The notes under the pieces: generated by a model
What the model saw: the letters and a program-made list of their open reading frames with translations, nothing else
What the model was told of the DNA's origin: nothing
Databases searched by the model: none
Shown: piece by piece, positions 15,175-23,993 of the stretch
How the letters are laid out: every line of letters begins with the position of its first letter
Position numbering within the stretch: position 1 is the stretch's first letter
Made by a program: the position numbers and the translations under genes
Origin: Cytobacillus oceanisediminis
GTDB taxonomy: Bacteria; Bacillota; Bacilli; Bacillales; Cytobacillaceae
Length of the DNA stretch: 64,000 nucleotides
Assembly (NCBI RefSeq): GCF_007830235.1
Contig: NZ_VLKI01000018.1
Location: 1 to 64,000 of the forward strand
Direction: 5' to 3'

Positions 15175-16353
15175 TTAAATTGCTGCTGTGTATGTAATGT
15201 AGAATCCTGCTTCAGAATCTGTTTTCTCAACATCGAAACGAACAAAACCAGCAAGCAATTCACCATATACATCGTTATCAACCCATTTAACTGATGCACG
15301 TTTACGGTCAAACAAGGTTACAGCCGCTTTTGCATCACCAATGAAACCTTTCAAGTCACCATCAAGAGTACCAATCATGGTATCATCTAATACAACTACT
15401 TCCTTACCAAATAATTTCTTACCTGATTCAACAGTAACGTCTGTTTGTAATAGGTAACGTCCATCTGCATCTTTAAGTGTATCTAAAGCGTTGAATAAAG
15501 AGGCAGAAAGGAATGCCTTTACATTGTAAACTTTCTTAATGTCTTTATTGAATACAGCCTTAATTCCATCTAAACCAGTAACGGCTTTAGCAGGTGCAGA
15601 TTTCATAGCATTTGCAATAGCAAAGTTTTTAGTGTTAAGTTCTTGGTCTTGGATTTCAGAAGCAATCATTCCTGCTACATCATAATCAGCATCTTCAATA
15701 ACTTCTTGAGAAACTGGAATAAAACCACGGAATGTTTCAATGTCAAAAGGTACTTCTGTAATTACTGGTTTAGCTAGTTCTGGGTTAGCTGCTAATTCAG
15801 CTTGAGAAACCATTTTACTGCCTGACTTTTTAATTACTGGATATTTACCTGCTCCACTTGATACTGGAACTACGTTTACGTATTTACTTAAATTAAGCAC
15901 ATCTGCTGGTGCTTCTTGTGGTGCTAATAGTTCTTCAGGGATTAATGCCCCACCTTCAACAGAAGTGAATCCTGCACGTTCTTGTCCTTTTGAGCGAATA
16001 TAAGCTTTGATACCTTCTCTGATTTCTTCATTACCTTTTTTCATTTTACGTTGTCCTCCTTCAGGATTTTCATTTTGTTTTGGTGTTTTTTCGTTTGATT
16101 CTTCAAGGGCTGCTTCAAGTTCTTCGATTTCTTTTTCTAAATTTGTTTTTTCTGCTTCTTTTGCTGCTAATTCCGTTTGGATTTCTTCAACTGACTTTTC
16201 TACTGTTGCTACCTCTTCCTCAGTAGTATTATCGTCAATCGCTCTGATAAGAGTATCTGAGCGTTCTTGCGCTTCTTTAATTTCAGATAGTTTTGTTTCT
16301 AAGGCACTACGTTTAAGTTTCAACTTAGCAGCCACAATTACTGGATTACTCAT
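15175..16353 (-). CDS. Major capsid protein, HK97 fold, with N-terminal scaffold domain
   Basis: 392 residues. Residues about 1-100 form a charged coiled coil (KRSALETKLSEIKEAQERSD, KEAEKTNLEKEIEELEAALE), the delta/scaffolding domain. After about 110 the Phage_capsid fold begins (GFTSVEGGALIPEELL, VNVVPVSSGAGKYPVIKK, VPFDIETFRGFIPVSQEVIED). The adjacent protease would remove the scaffold domain during maturation. It is coupled to the protease gene by a 4-nt overlap. Confidence 0.93.
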   Translation of the reverse strand: MSNPVIVAAKLKLKRSALETKLSEIKEAQERSDTLIRAIDDNTTEEEVATVEKSVEEIQTELAAKEAEKTNLEKEIEELEAALEESNEKTPKQNENPEGGQRKMKKGNEEIREGIKAYIRSKGQERAGFTSVEGGALIPEELLAPQEAPADVLNLSKYVNVVPVSSGAGKYPVIKKSGSKMVSQAELAANPELAKPVITEVPFDIETFRGFIPVSQEVIEDADYDVAGMIASEIQDQELNTKNFAIANAMKSAPAKAVTGLDGIKAVFNKDIKKVYNVKAFLSASLFNALDTLKDADGRYLLQTDVTVESGKKLFGKEVVVLDDTMIGTLDGDLKGFIGDAKAAVTLFDRKRASVKWVDNDVYGELLAGFVRFDVEKTDSEAGFYITYTAAI

Positions 16354-16913
16354 GTACTTAACATCTCCTTTAGTTTCTGTTTCCTGATATTTAGTTTTTC
16401 TTTCTTGATTGCTTCAATATCTTGCTGTCTTGCTGAAATTTCCGTCTGTGGGTATGCAGGGAAAGTTACTGCCGACACCTCATATAAATCTGCTTCACGG
16501 ATGATAAATTTTGTTGAACCATCAGTACGTATTTCATAATCTTCCTTAACAGGATAGAATCCGAAACTACATGCGTTAATGTCTCCACGTTGAATACGTG
16601 CATATATTGCCATTGCTTCTGGATCATTACGATTGATTTCCACTTTTCCGTATAGTCCTTTTTCATCAGATTTCAATTCAAGAGTTTTGTTTCCAACTCT
16701 ACCAAGAACGACACCAGAATCATGATTGAACAAGCAACGAATATCATTTTTCTCTAAGCTTTTAATAACTGCTTCCGGTGCTACTTCTTCAAACACACCA
16801 TCGTAAAGTTCTGTTTCTTCGTTATATCGAATGAAATAGCCTTCAAGGAATAACTTTTCATCTTGTTCTTCTGCTCTGAATTGGCTCGTTAGAAACGATG
16901 TTCTCTTTTCCAT
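16350..16913 (-). CDS. HK97-family prohead protease
   Basis: 187 residues: LFLEGYFIRYNEETELYDGVFEEVAPEA, the His-containing segment CLFNHDSGVVLGRVGNKTLEL, and SFGFYPVKEDYEI are hallmarks of the U35 prohead protease. It cleaves the capsid delta domain after procapsid assembly. It lies between the portal and capsid genes as expected. Confidence 0.92.
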   Translation of the reverse strand: MEKRTSFLTSQFRAEEQDEKLFLEGYFIRYNEETELYDGVFEEVAPEAVIKSLEKNDIRCLFNHDSGVVLGRVGNKTLELKSDEKGLYGKVEINRNDPEAMAIYARIQRGDINACSFGFYPVKEDYEIRTDGSTKFIIREADLYEVSAVTFPAYPQTEISARQQDIEAIKKEKLNIRKQKLKEMLST

Positions 16914-16951
16914 TAGTTATCACCACCTTTCGAATCAAAATAAAAAGCCCA

Positions 16952-18133
16952 CTATTCTTCTGTTTGCTTCAATTTCTCTTGATCCCCTAATTGACTAGCA
17001 GGAACGTAGTTTTCCAAAACAATTAATTCTTCCATTTCATCGTCTGGGTCTAATCCAACCCAATCCCTTAATTCATTTCTTCTCATTGCGTTCATTTGAA
17101 CCATTGAACCACCAGCTCCAACTAATTCAGTTAGGTTATAAGAGTACAGACTTCTTGGATTTAATTTGAAATACATTTTCGGACTGACTAATAAATCTCT
17201 AGTCAATGTTTGTGCGATTATCTGTGCAATAGACATAATTCGTATATTGATGAAATTGTTATATTCATCCTTATTAAATGTTCCAACACCCATAAAAAAA
17301 GCAGGTACTCCTAAGAGTCCAGCCACTGTTTTCTTATCTAATTCAACTGATTCATTAATAGCAATATCGGTGAGAGAAAGTGGTTTAACTTGTTGTACTT
17401 CCAATAGATCTGCTGGAATAATCCAAGGTTCTCCTGCATTTGTTGATTTCAAGTATTTATTCCTTACAGATTCCCTACCTTCAACAGAAGCAAGTTCTTC
17501 ATTCATTGCATCTACTTTGACAATAATGTTTGGCATATACTTGCCACTCATGAAACTGTTTTTTGTCTTTGTGGCTTGTTGTAAGTTCTTGGTTATTTCC
17601 TTCAATGCAATTCGATAACCTGTACCTTTGTACGGATAATTCGGATCAGGATTAATTACAAAATGTATAACTTCATCTGGTTTGTATATTTTCTTGTTGT
17701 ATTCGATATGATATCCATCTTTACCATCTTTAAAGTTAACCTCAGCCATTTGAAAAGGTGTTAAATCTCCAATGAATGCAGTCTCTTTGTCAATACCAAT
17801 GTGAACAACTGAGTTACCATCTCCATGCAAAAGTAAATCTGAAACTATTTTATAAAGCCACGATTTACGAGTCATATATTTACAAGGGTTTACATCAAGT
17901 TTTCGAGATAGTTCACCCCTTACTCGCTTATCACCCTTGTCTGTATTCTCCATAAGGTGAATAGTCATATTTGAAACCAAGTCTGCAATTTTATCAACAG
18001 CAATTTTAACTTCTGGATTATCAGAAAGTTTTACATAACCACTAGCCACCATGTCATAAAAATCCACACTTGCCAAAGCTTTAACTGCTGAATCAATTGA
18101 TCGTTGTTCCTTTTTCTTTCCAAAGAATTTCAC
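16952..18133 (-). CDS. Portal protein
   Basis: 393 residues of the HK97-type Phage_portal family: [65 protein letters not shown], and the late segment [26 protein letters not shown]. It forms the dodecameric DNA gate and docks terminase. Usual length. Confidence 0.93.
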   Translation of the reverse strand: MKFFGKKKEQRSIDSAVKALASVDFYDMVASGYVKLSDNPEVKIAVDKIADLVSNMTIHLMENTDKGDKRVRGELSRKLDVNPCKYMTRKSWLYKIVSDLLLHGDGNSVVHIGIDKETAFIGDLTPFQMAEVNFKDGKDGYHIEYNKKIYKPDEVIHFVINPDPNYPYKGTGYRIALKEITKNLQQATKTKNSFMSGKYMPNIIVKVDAMNEELASVEGRESVRNKYLKSTNAGEPWIIPADLLEVQQVKPLSLTDIAINESVELDKKTVAGLLGVPAFFMGVGTFNKDEYNNFINIRIMSIAQIIAQTLTRDLLVSPKMYFKLNPRSLYSYNLTELVGAGGSMVQMNAMRRNELRDWVGLDPDDEMEELIVLENYVPASQLGDQEKLKQTEE

Positions 18134-18154
18134 TTATCACACCCCCCTTCCAGT

Positions 18155-19909
18155 TCAACTATTTAACCATTTGCTAACACTTGCGCTAGTAGCCATATCT
18201 TCAAACATCTGACAACATGCAAAGACGGTTGCATCAAATAAGTCAATACGCTGAGAGTCTATAATCTTCTCATATTGAATCATATCGTCTGTCTTCTCAA
18301 TGGCTCTTACATTTTGAACACAATATTCAAATGCTTGGTTGCCTAAATAATAAAAGTCTTGGTTCTTCACTTTTACTTCAATACGTCTAAAACCTTCTGA
18401 TTTACGGTAGAAGTATTGTGGTTGATCAACAATTTTAAATCCTGATTGTTTCATCTTTAAGAAGAATTCACGTCCGAATTTTTTATCAAATCCGACCATT
18501 TTAATTTTGAATCCCTTTTTCTTCATTCCAATAAACCAGTTAACAATATCATCATAGTGAACGGTAACTGTATTACTCATAGTGAGTACTCCATCATCTT
18601 GCCAACCAAATAGTGGAATACCGTCTTCTTCTGCTTTCTGTGTCGCTCTGACGATAGGGAAAAACGCGTGACTGATAACAATGTCTACTTCTTTGCCATC
18701 TTTCATTGTGTATCGACCATACAATGCAGTTGCCGTGAGATCGTGGAGCTTACTAAGATCCGCTCCCCCATACCACGTGATAGGTAATTTAGCTAGTTCT
18801 TCTAATGTCCAATTATATTGAGCGTTCGAATGCTGGAACTCATCAATATTGAAGTAAGCTCTCATTGCAGATGTATATACATTCAGCGACTTACTAAAAA
18901 AGTCTTTACGTTGCTGCGGATCATTCTGTGCTTGTAAAGCATCGTTTAATATATCGTCTGGACGAATCGTTACCCCATAGTTAGGATTAGCTTTCTCATG
19001 TTGAATGGGGTTTGTATAATCTACTTCACCTAATTCATTCTCATCTGCCTTTGCAATGAATATAAAATACTTTTCATCTGATACTGTTTTATCTAATATC
19101 TTCTGACAATACTTCAAACGGTTATAACAAAAACTATTCATGTTATCCCCTGCTGTGGTGATCCCAATCATCAGTTTGTTGGTGTATGCCTTCATAGCCT
19201 CTTTAATGATGTTGTACTGCTTCGGTGTTTTGTAGGCATGTAATTCATCAGCAATACCAATGTTGCACAACAATGAATCTTGAGCATCAGGATTAGCAGC
19301 CAATGCTTTAATGTAAATAGAACCATCACCCAAGTCACCACTGATTGAATGTTCCTGATTATTGTCACGAACACGGAAATTTTTCTCTTCACCCATCTGT
19401 TGCAAATTATAATTAATAAAGTTAAATGACTGCATGGATTGCTCAAGTGCTGCACCTACAATGTAAATGCTGGATCCACTCTTTCTTTCCAACAGTGCTA
19501 ATCCCCAAGAGAGAGCTGCGACAAAACGGCTTTTTCCATTTTTACGTGGAAGGAAAATAAACGCCTCTTTGAAGCGTCTAATCCGTGTAGATTCACCTTT
19601 ACTATCCTTTAAATAGAAACCTAGAATGTTATAAATAATAAACTTTTGCCACGGTTCCAAAATAAAAGGCTCACCCCTTAAAGGTGAACCATCTAATCTC
19701 TCGCCCTTGTCATGAACAAAAGTATTTTCAATTACTCCAATTACAAATTCAGCATCTTTTGGTAAGAATTCGTACTCTGGATTATTCAAATCATCTAAAA
19801 ATCGTTTACACATTTGAACAATTTCTTTACCTGCAACTTTATTTCCACTAACGATAGACTGTGCATACTCCATAACAACAGTTTCGTTAATAAACTTTTT
19901 AACTACCAC
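18155..19909 (-). CDS. terL: Terminase large subunit
   Basis: 584 residues. The ATPase domain has FLPRKNGKSRF (Walker A-like, about 121-127) and IADELHAY (Walker B). The C-terminal nuclease part has YGGADLSKLHDLTATALYG and the final DATVFACCQMF segment. This is the Terminase_1/HK97-type packaging motor with P27-type partner. It overlaps TerS by 11 nt. Confidence 0.95.
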   Translation of the reverse strand: MVVKKFINETVVMEYAQSIVSGNKVAGKEIVQMCKRFLDDLNNPEYEFLPKDAEFVIGVIENTFVHDKGERLDGSPLRGEPFILEPWQKFIIYNILGFYLKDSKGESTRIRRFKEAFIFLPRKNGKSRFVAALSWGLALLERKSGSSIYIVGAALEQSMQSFNFINYNLQQMGEEKNFRVRDNNQEHSISGDLGDGSIYIKALAANPDAQDSLLCNIGIADELHAYKTPKQYNIIKEAMKAYTNKLMIGITTAGDNMNSFCYNRLKYCQKILDKTVSDEKYFIFIAKADENELGEVDYTNPIQHEKANPNYGVTIRPDDILNDALQAQNDPQQRKDFFSKSLNVYTSAMRAYFNIDEFQHSNAQYNWTLEELAKLPITWYGGADLSKLHDLTATALYGRYTMKDGKEVDIVISHAFFPIVRATQKAEEDGIPLFGWQDDGVLTMSNTVTVHYDDIVNWFIGMKKKGFKIKMVGFDKKFGREFFLKMKQSGFKIVDQPQYFYRKSEGFRRIEVKVKNQDFYYLGNQAFEYCVQNVRAIEKTDDMIQYEKIIDSQRIDLFDATVFACCQMFEDMATSASVSKWLNS

Positions 19910-20249
19910 TTAGTATCTGAGCCAACTTTGATTGTTTAGGAGTATCAGTTGTCACCGATTGAATGGCTTTTGGGTTCAAACACAGCCTGTCGGAGTATGC
20001 AAGTATATCTTTTCTTAATGATTCTAGAGTTGCCACAATTGCTGATTTTTTAGTACCACCAGCAGCAGTTTCTGTTTCATATTGGAATCCACTTTGTTCA
20101 AATTCTTTATTCGCCCGAATATACTGAGATAATAAATCTGCATACACATCAATTAATGGATCATATTCTGACTTGTATACACCAAGATTTTTCATATCTC
20201 GAATTGTATTTTTCTTTAGTGCAGCCTTACTTGTTGTCGGTTTTGCCAT
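19899..20249 (-). CDS. terS: Terminase small subunit (P27 family)
   Basis: About 116 residues (ATG 20249, spaced 9 nt from GGAG; ATG 20255 also possible). NTIRDMKNLGVYKSEYDPLIDVYADLLSQY is the helical start of P27-family small terminases, and the TAAGGTKKSAIVATLESLRKDILAYSDRLCLNP segment completes it. It recognises the packaging site, which should lie nearby. The HNH gene upstream fits cos-type packaging. Confidence 0.85.
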   Translation of the reverse strand: MAKPTTSKAALKKNTIRDMKNLGVYKSEYDPLIDVYADLLSQYIRANKEFEQSGFQYETETAAGGTKKSAIVATLESLRKDILAYSDRLCLNPKAIQSVTTDTPKQSKLAQILSGS

Positions 20250-20280
20250 AACCATTCGCTCCTTTCAAAAAAGTTTTTTA

Positions 20281-20362
20281 AAACATGGTGGAGAGGGAAA
20301 AAGTTCCCCCCTCCGGTCCCTGTGATTTTTGAGATTTAAATTTAGGGGTGCGGGGGTTAAAA
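20281..20362. other. Putative cos/packaging region
   Basis: In an otherwise AT-rich phage, this gap between the HNH gene and terS holds C- and G-runs (AGTTCCCCCCTCCGGTCCC and GGGGTGCGGGGG). HNH-TerS-TerL-portal phages usually have cos here. Inferred from position and composition. Confidence 0.4.
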
Positions 20363-20382
20363 AAATAAAATAAAAATAAAAT

Positions 20383-20679
20383 TTATTCTACAATCTCACT
20401 CTTTAATCTTTCTAATAACTGTTTTCCTTTTTCCGTTAACTCATGTGAATCCCTATCATGAAATGAATTGTGACAAGTGTTACAGCAACTATATAAATTG
20501 GAACTCTTCATACTGTACTGAGGAAAATGTTCTAAAGGAAATACGTGGTGAATAACTGTCGCAGTAGTACTCTTACCATATCGCTTACACTCACGACATA
20601 GATACTCATCTCGTCTTAGTATCTTCTCACGCTTACTCTTCCATTTAATTGAACGATAAAATGGATTAATCTCCTTCAT
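20383..20679 (-). CDS. HNH endonuclease associated with packaging
   Basis: 98 residues: two CxxC zinc pairs (CRECKRYG, CCNTCHNSFH) and the HNH core VIHHVFPLEHFPQ. Small HNH proteins encoded next to terminase in cos phages are required for cos cleavage together with TerL/TerS. The stop of the upstream gene overlaps the start. Confidence 0.9.
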   Translation of the reverse strand: MKEINPFYRSIKWKSKREKILRRDEYLCRECKRYGKSTTATVIHHVFPLEHFPQYSMKSSNLYSCCNTCHNSFHDRDSHELTEKGKQLLERLKSEIVE

Positions 20680-20945
20680 TACTTATCAATCCTAGTAGTA
20701 TGTAGTTTCTCATCAATTCTCTTACTCATTAAACTAAGTACCTTATTACCTTCTTGAAGTGTTTTAATATTAGCCGTTCTTACTTCATTTTCAAGATTAA
20801 TCTTTTCCCATTTCAACTTTCTGTTCTCTTCTCTTAGTTCCTTATTCTCATCAACTAAATTGTTATACTTCTTAGCCAATGGTAATACATCAGTAGCAAA
20901 TACAATTACAATACCAATTACAATTCCACTAATTACTACTATCAT
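20679..20945 (-). CDS. Membrane-anchored coiled-coil protein (88 aa)
   Basis: Start ATG 20945 with GGAGAG 8 nt upstream. One N-terminal transmembrane helix (IVVISGIVIGIVIVFATDVL) is followed by a coiled coil (NNLVDENKELREENRKLKWEK). Function not recognised. The topology resembles phage Rz-like or superinfection-type membrane proteins, but it sits before the packaging genes, so such roles are speculative. Confidence 0.6.
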   Translation of the reverse strand: MIVVISGIVIGIVIVFATDVLPLAKKYNNLVDENKELREENRKLKWEKINLENEVRTANIKTLQEGNKVLSLMSKRIDEKLHTTRIDK

Positions 20946-20991
20946 CTTTACATCTCTCCTATCTAAATTTATACAAAATAAAAAGAACACT

Positions 20992-21549
20992 TTATAAAAG
21001 TGCTCTCAATTGTTCAATCGTATAAACTTCTTCTACAGTTATTGAACCTTCAAATAAAAACTCATCATACTTATATTTACCTTCAGGTTTACCGTCCCAA
21101 TATTTAATCGCACGTTCACGCTCTTCTTTAAGATTAAAGTAACCGAGTTTTAAATGTGCTTCACTTGTTTCATGGATTTTGCCAGTTACATTTAATTTAA
21201 GTATTTGACCTTTATTACCAAACATTCTCCACCAATCTTCAATAGCCTCATAATTATGTGGTAGTAACCATAAACAAGTATACCTCGAAGGATAATCTGG
21301 ATATAATTCTCTTCTTACTTCTTCAAATACTAACTCTCTTCTCATCTTGTGAGAATCCTCAATATATCTCAAATAATGATGATCTATAAATTCTCCAGCA
21401 ACTTGAAAATCAATGTTATCAAAGTATTGCCTGAAAGGATTGAACTTTTCTCCAATTTTATAAGTCTTGCCTTTTTCAAAGCGAGGATTGGTGTTCCATC
21501 TATTCTCTCTGGTAATGTGATAGAAGGTTTCTTTTTCTACGAGTCTCAC
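20992..21549 (-). CDS. DUF2441-like protein
   Basis: 185 residues: EKETFYHITRENRW..., a Tyr/His-rich start, then RRELVFEEVRRELYPDYPSRYTCLWLL and AIKYWDGKPEGKYKYDEFLFEGSITVEE, features of DUF2441 proteins. These are scattered in phages and bacterial accessory genes without a proven function; an ADP-ribosyltransferase-like fold is conceivable but not shown. Confidence 0.55.
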   Translation of the reverse strand: MRLVEKETFYHITRENRWNTNPRFEKGKTYKIGEKFNPFRQYFDNIDFQVAGEFIDHHYLRYIEDSHKMRRELVFEEVRRELYPDYPSRYTCLWLLPHNYEAIEDWWRMFGNKGQILKLNVTGKIHETSEAHLKLGYFNLKEERERAIKYWDGKPEGKYKYDEFLFEGSITVEEVYTIEQLRALL

Positions 21550-21553
21550 TTTC

Positions 21554-21799
21554 TTAATTCCAGTCCATTAAGGCTTGAGCCTCATTATTTATTTGTTCAT
21601 CAATTGATGGTTCTTTATCATCATTTAAACAAAAAGAATAATAACAAACATTTTTTAAATTGATATTGACTCCACCATATTTAAACCATGCCACATTTTC
21701 ACGAACAGACTTGTCAAATTCTAAGTATGAATCATGATCGATATCTATAGCTTTCTTATTTCCATTAACAAATTCTAAAACAACTTTGTATTTCTCCAT
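21554..21799 (-). CDS. Hypothetical phage protein (81 aa)
   Basis: Good ribosome site (GGGGAGAGTGATG) and 4 nt from the next gene, so it is expressed with the DUF2441-like gene. Small acidic protein starting KYKVVLEFVNGNKKAIDIDHDSYLEF, probably a beta-hairpin-rich fold. Family not recognised. Confidence 0.5.
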   Translation of the reverse strand: MEKYKVVLEFVNGNKKAIDIDHDSYLEFDKSVRENVAWFKYGGVNINLKNVCYYSFCLNDDKEPSIDEQINNEAQALMDWN

Positions 21800-21916
21800 T
21801 TAACATCACTCTCCCCAAACCTATTCTACTACAAACATTTGTTCCTTGGAAGGATTATGCAATTAATAATTTTCTATAAGGAAAAGCACCCAAATTAATG
21901 GATGCTAAAAATGCTC

Positions 21917-22147
21917 TTATTTGTTCTCATTATATTTTTTTAAAGGTTCAAGCATTAAAGAAATGCCATCATATATACCTTCAAAATATAATACTTTGTT
22001 AGGGTTATTCCCTTCTAATTTTGCATCTTCAATAAGTTTAGCAAACTTATTTTTAGATTCTGCCATTTTTTCTATAATCTCATTAATATGTCCTGTCTTT
22101 AAATCATAACCAATTTTAAGTTCTGATTTTTCATAAGTATCATCCAT
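21917..22147 (-). CDS. Hypothetical phage protein (76 aa)
   Basis: AAAGGAGGG upstream of the ATG. Charged helical protein (KMAESKNKFAKLIEDAKLEGN) of unknown family. First gene of the leftward run after the rightward two-gene unit. A weak stem GCATCC...GGGTGC followed by TTTT lies after its stop (about 21890-21910). Confidence 0.5.
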   Translation of the reverse strand: MDDTYEKSELKIGYDLKTGHINEIIEKMAESKNKFAKLIEDAKLEGNNPNKVLYFEGIYDGISLMLEPLKKYNENK

Positions 22148-22218
22148 CTAGATTCCCTCCTTTCTGCCTACTAAACTTCGACACAAAAGGAGATAAAACC
22201 TTCAATTTATGTAATATT

Positions 22219-22250
22219 TTGCTATATTTAATAGAAATATATGGTACAAT
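22219..22250 (+). promoter_or_regulatory. Rightward extended -10 promoter
   Basis: TGG-TACAAT (extended -10; TACAAT at 22245-22250) with a poor -35 (TTGCTA at 20 bp spacing). It faces the lytic direction and would drive the 36-aa and 73-aa genes, probably in the lysogen. Confidence 0.55.
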
Positions 22251-22256
22251 AGACTA

Positions 22257-22465
22257 GAACCCTGCAGATGAAGTAGGGAGGTGATAATATGGCTAAAACG
22301 CAAAGAGGCAAGAAGATCGTAACTGTTAAACCTCATACTAAAAAAGTAGGAGATAAAACTGTTAAGGTTCCTGGCCATCGTCGTTCTACTCCAAATTAAT
22401 CCTCCTGAGCCTTCAAACTCTCCAAAGTTCGCAGGGTTCACACTATTCTTGAGGAGGTTTTCTTG
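22257..22465 (+). promoter_or_regulatory. Structured leader with competing Shine-Dalgarno pairing
   Basis: GAACCCTGC (22257-22265) can pair perfectly with GCAGGGTTC (22431-22439), closing a domain around the 36-aa gene. CCTCCTGAG just after that gene's stop (22401-22409) can pair with the ribosome site of the first gene (GGGAGG) or of the second (GAGGAGG). This suggests translational coupling or a switch. Seen in sequence; function inferred. Confidence 0.45.
22289..22399 (+). CDS. Very basic small protein (36 aa)
   Basis: ATG preceded by AGGGAGGTGAT. 36 residues with about a third Lys/Arg (MAKTQRGKKIVTVKPH... ending GHRRSTPN). No hydrophobic segment. Such charge suggests nucleic-acid or ribosome binding. 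It is encoded opposite to the lytic genes, with its own promoter, and is followed by the 73-aa gene. Family not recognised. Confidence 0.65.
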   Translation: MAKTQRGKKIVTVKPHTKKVGDKTVKVPGHRRSTPN

Positions 22466-22686
22466 TGGCTGAAACAGTTAAAGTTAAACCAACACCAATG
22501 CAAAGAAATAGATTTGATGTAGCAATGGAATTAACTGAAAGACATATGGGATTCGTAAGAGATCCTGAACGTTTAGAGGAACTTTTTGCTAAGTATTATG
22601 CACTTGCAGCATACTGTGAAAATTCTGATGTATATTCTTTGAAGAACCTATTAGATGAGGATTTATTAAGAAAAATCGATAAGTAA
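22465..22686 (+). CDS. Hypothetical protein (73 aa), second gene of rightward unit
   Basis: GTG start directly after GAGGAGG. Helical, mixed-charge protein (ELTERHMGFVRDPERLEELFAKYYALAAYC). Not recognised. The unit ends at a terminator that overlaps the 3' end of the convergent HNH gene. A moron-type gene expressed from the prophage is the simplest reading. Confidence 0.6.
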   Translation: MAETVKVKPTPMQRNRFDVAMELTERHMGFVRDPERLEELFAKYYALAAYCENSDVYSLKNLLDEDLLRKIDK

Positions 22687-22702
22687 GTTTAGTAAATTTT
22701 CG

Positions 22703-22729
22703 GGATGAGCTAATGCCATCCTCTTTTTT
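22703..22729 (+). terminator. Terminator of rightward two-gene unit
   Basis: GGATG...CATCC then TCTTTTTTA, overlapping the stop of the convergent HNH gene. Confidence 0.65.
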
Positions 22730-23414
22730 ATGTAGTGTGTATTCCCTTCTTAACCTTATCAGTCCACTTATTGAAATCTGGATTAACCGAGATAGCATAT
22801 TTACTATTAATCTTCTTTAATCGCTTATCCACTACACTATGTACATAATCAATCTCTTCCTGACTCAATGATCCTTCTGGAATCTCATTTAATTGATACA
22901 CATCAGTAAGTTCCTTAATAGCTATGTTATAAGCCAATGCTGCCATTTCAGGTTTATCATATCTTGTACCAAATGATTCTTTATTTTTATTTACTCTTAT
23001 TAAGCAACGATACTTTCCACCATTCTCCGATACATTCTTATAGCCTATTTTATTATCTATACGAATTTTAGAATTTAGTTGATTCTCCATGTTTGTGCAT
23101 TCCCTCAAATTTTCTCTTCTGTTAACAAGAGACTTCTCACCTTCTGATCCATCCTTATGGTCAATCATTATGCTTGAATCAAATACTTCCATAACCATTC
23201 TATGTAAATATACAACTTTACCACCTATAACTGTATAAGCATAATTATCTTTTGTGCAGCACCACTTATATTTATCTAACTTGTACTTATTAAAATCTGA
23301 TAAATCAACAACACTCACTTTACCTATTCCATGCTTACCGGATAAATGGATATATACTAATCCTTCATCTTCTGAAATTACAAAAACATTTGGTTCAACT
23401 TTATTTTTTCTCAT
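22728..23414 (-). CDS. Free-standing homing endonuclease, HNH with AP2 DNA-binding domain
   Basis: 228 residues. HNH_3 core: VVYLHRMVMEVFD, IDHKDGSEG, NRRENLRECTNMENQLN (about 70-120). It is followed by an AP2-type domain GYKNVSENGGKYRCLIRVNKNKESFGTRYDKPEMAALAYN (about 125-165). Proteins of this type are selfish nicking or cutting enzymes of phages. No intron core is evident around it, so it looks free-standing. It sits between the RNA polymerase gene and the late genes. Confidence 0.88.
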   Translation of the reverse strand: MRKNKVEPNVFVISEDEGLVYIHLSGKHGIGKVSVVDLSDFNKYKLDKYKWCCTKDNYAYTVIGGKVVYLHRMVMEVFDSSIMIDHKDGSEGEKSLVNRRENLRECTNMENQLNSKIRIDNKIGYKNVSENGGKYRCLIRVNKNKESFGTRYDKPEMAALAYNIAIKELTDVYQLNEIPEGSLSQEEIDYVHSVVDKRLKKINSKYAISVNPDFNKWTDKVKKGIHTT

Positions 23415-23452
23415 TCCTAAACACTCCTTTTAGTTTTTTGTGCACAAGCAAA

Positions 23453-23480
23453 GGGACTACCTTCAAATGTGGTAATCCCC
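23453..23480 (-). terminator. Hairpin upstream of HNH gene (possible attenuator)
   Basis: GGGGATTACC...GGTAGTCCC with TTT following on the minus strand. It lies 40 bp upstream of the HNH start and could attenuate its leader or end an upstream transcript. Confidence 0.45.
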
Positions 23481-23683
23481 TTCTTATGTCATCTCAACTG
23501 TCTTAAGGAGGCAAAACTTTTAACCTTTAAGCCAATTCATTCAAGATGAAAAGGGTACTTTTCTCTACTGGTTTCTACTATGAGCCATTCGGTATATGGC
23601 AGAGATTCAGGATCTCCAAGAAACACCTCTAGACCTTATTAACACTGGGGAGAGGTCAACATTAATGAATCTAAAGATATTTC

Positions 23684-23712
23684 TTGCAAATCCTTAATTT
23701 GTTTGGTATGAT
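23684..23712 (+). promoter_or_regulatory. Strong rightward sigma-A-like promoter in non-coding region
   Basis: TTGCAA, 17-bp spacer, TGG-TATGAT: near-consensus with an extended -10. It has no downstream gene on its strand before the convergent RNA polymerase gene, so it probably makes a non-coding RNA. Confidence 0.6.
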
Positions 23713-23717
23713 ATTAA

Positions 23718-23985
23718 TGGATATTTATTTGTAAAAATAATTAATAAAAAATGAAATAAATACTTGCATTATTGATTTGTAGATGTTATTATATAATCAA
23801 GAGATATCTATGCACTTTTTTAAATCAATATATAGCAAGGGAAAAGAGCCACCTACTTTGCCTCACTGCATTCAGTGCCACGAAAAAATGCTATAGCGTT
23901 CGTGTTTCAATTTTCCCTCTACCATATAGTCACACTTAAAACAAGCCAAAACCCTTGATATATAAGGATTCTGGCTCTTTAGGGT
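23718..23985 (+). ncRNA. Candidate phage non-coding RNA with three-way-junction fold
   Basis: Downstream of the promoter, an 8-bp stem AGGGAAAA/TTTTCCCT (23838-23845 with 23911-23918) encloses two hairpins: CACTG-CATT-CAGTG (23864-23877) and CACGA...TCGTG (23879-23904). The bidirectional terminator at 23943-23978 could end it. A 37-aa frame (23783-23896) lies inside but lacks a clear ribosome site. The rest of the 23415-23993 gap shows no gene. Confidence 0.45.
23943..23980. terminator. Terminator after RNA polymerase gene
   Basis: AGCCAAAACCCTT...AAGGATTCTGGCT stem with two mismatches; TTGTTTTAA follows on the minus strand, after the polymerase stop. Confidence 0.7.
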
Positions 23986-23993
23986 GTGCATTT

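Noticed and set aside
23415..23700. Group I intron around the HNH-AP2 gene
   Set aside because: The GGGGATTACC/GGTAGTCCC pairing is a short local hairpin; no P3/P7 core or split gene was found.
23783..23896. 37-aa frame with a CxxCH motif
   Set aside because: No ribosome site, and it covers the stems of the candidate RNA; kept only as an alternative.
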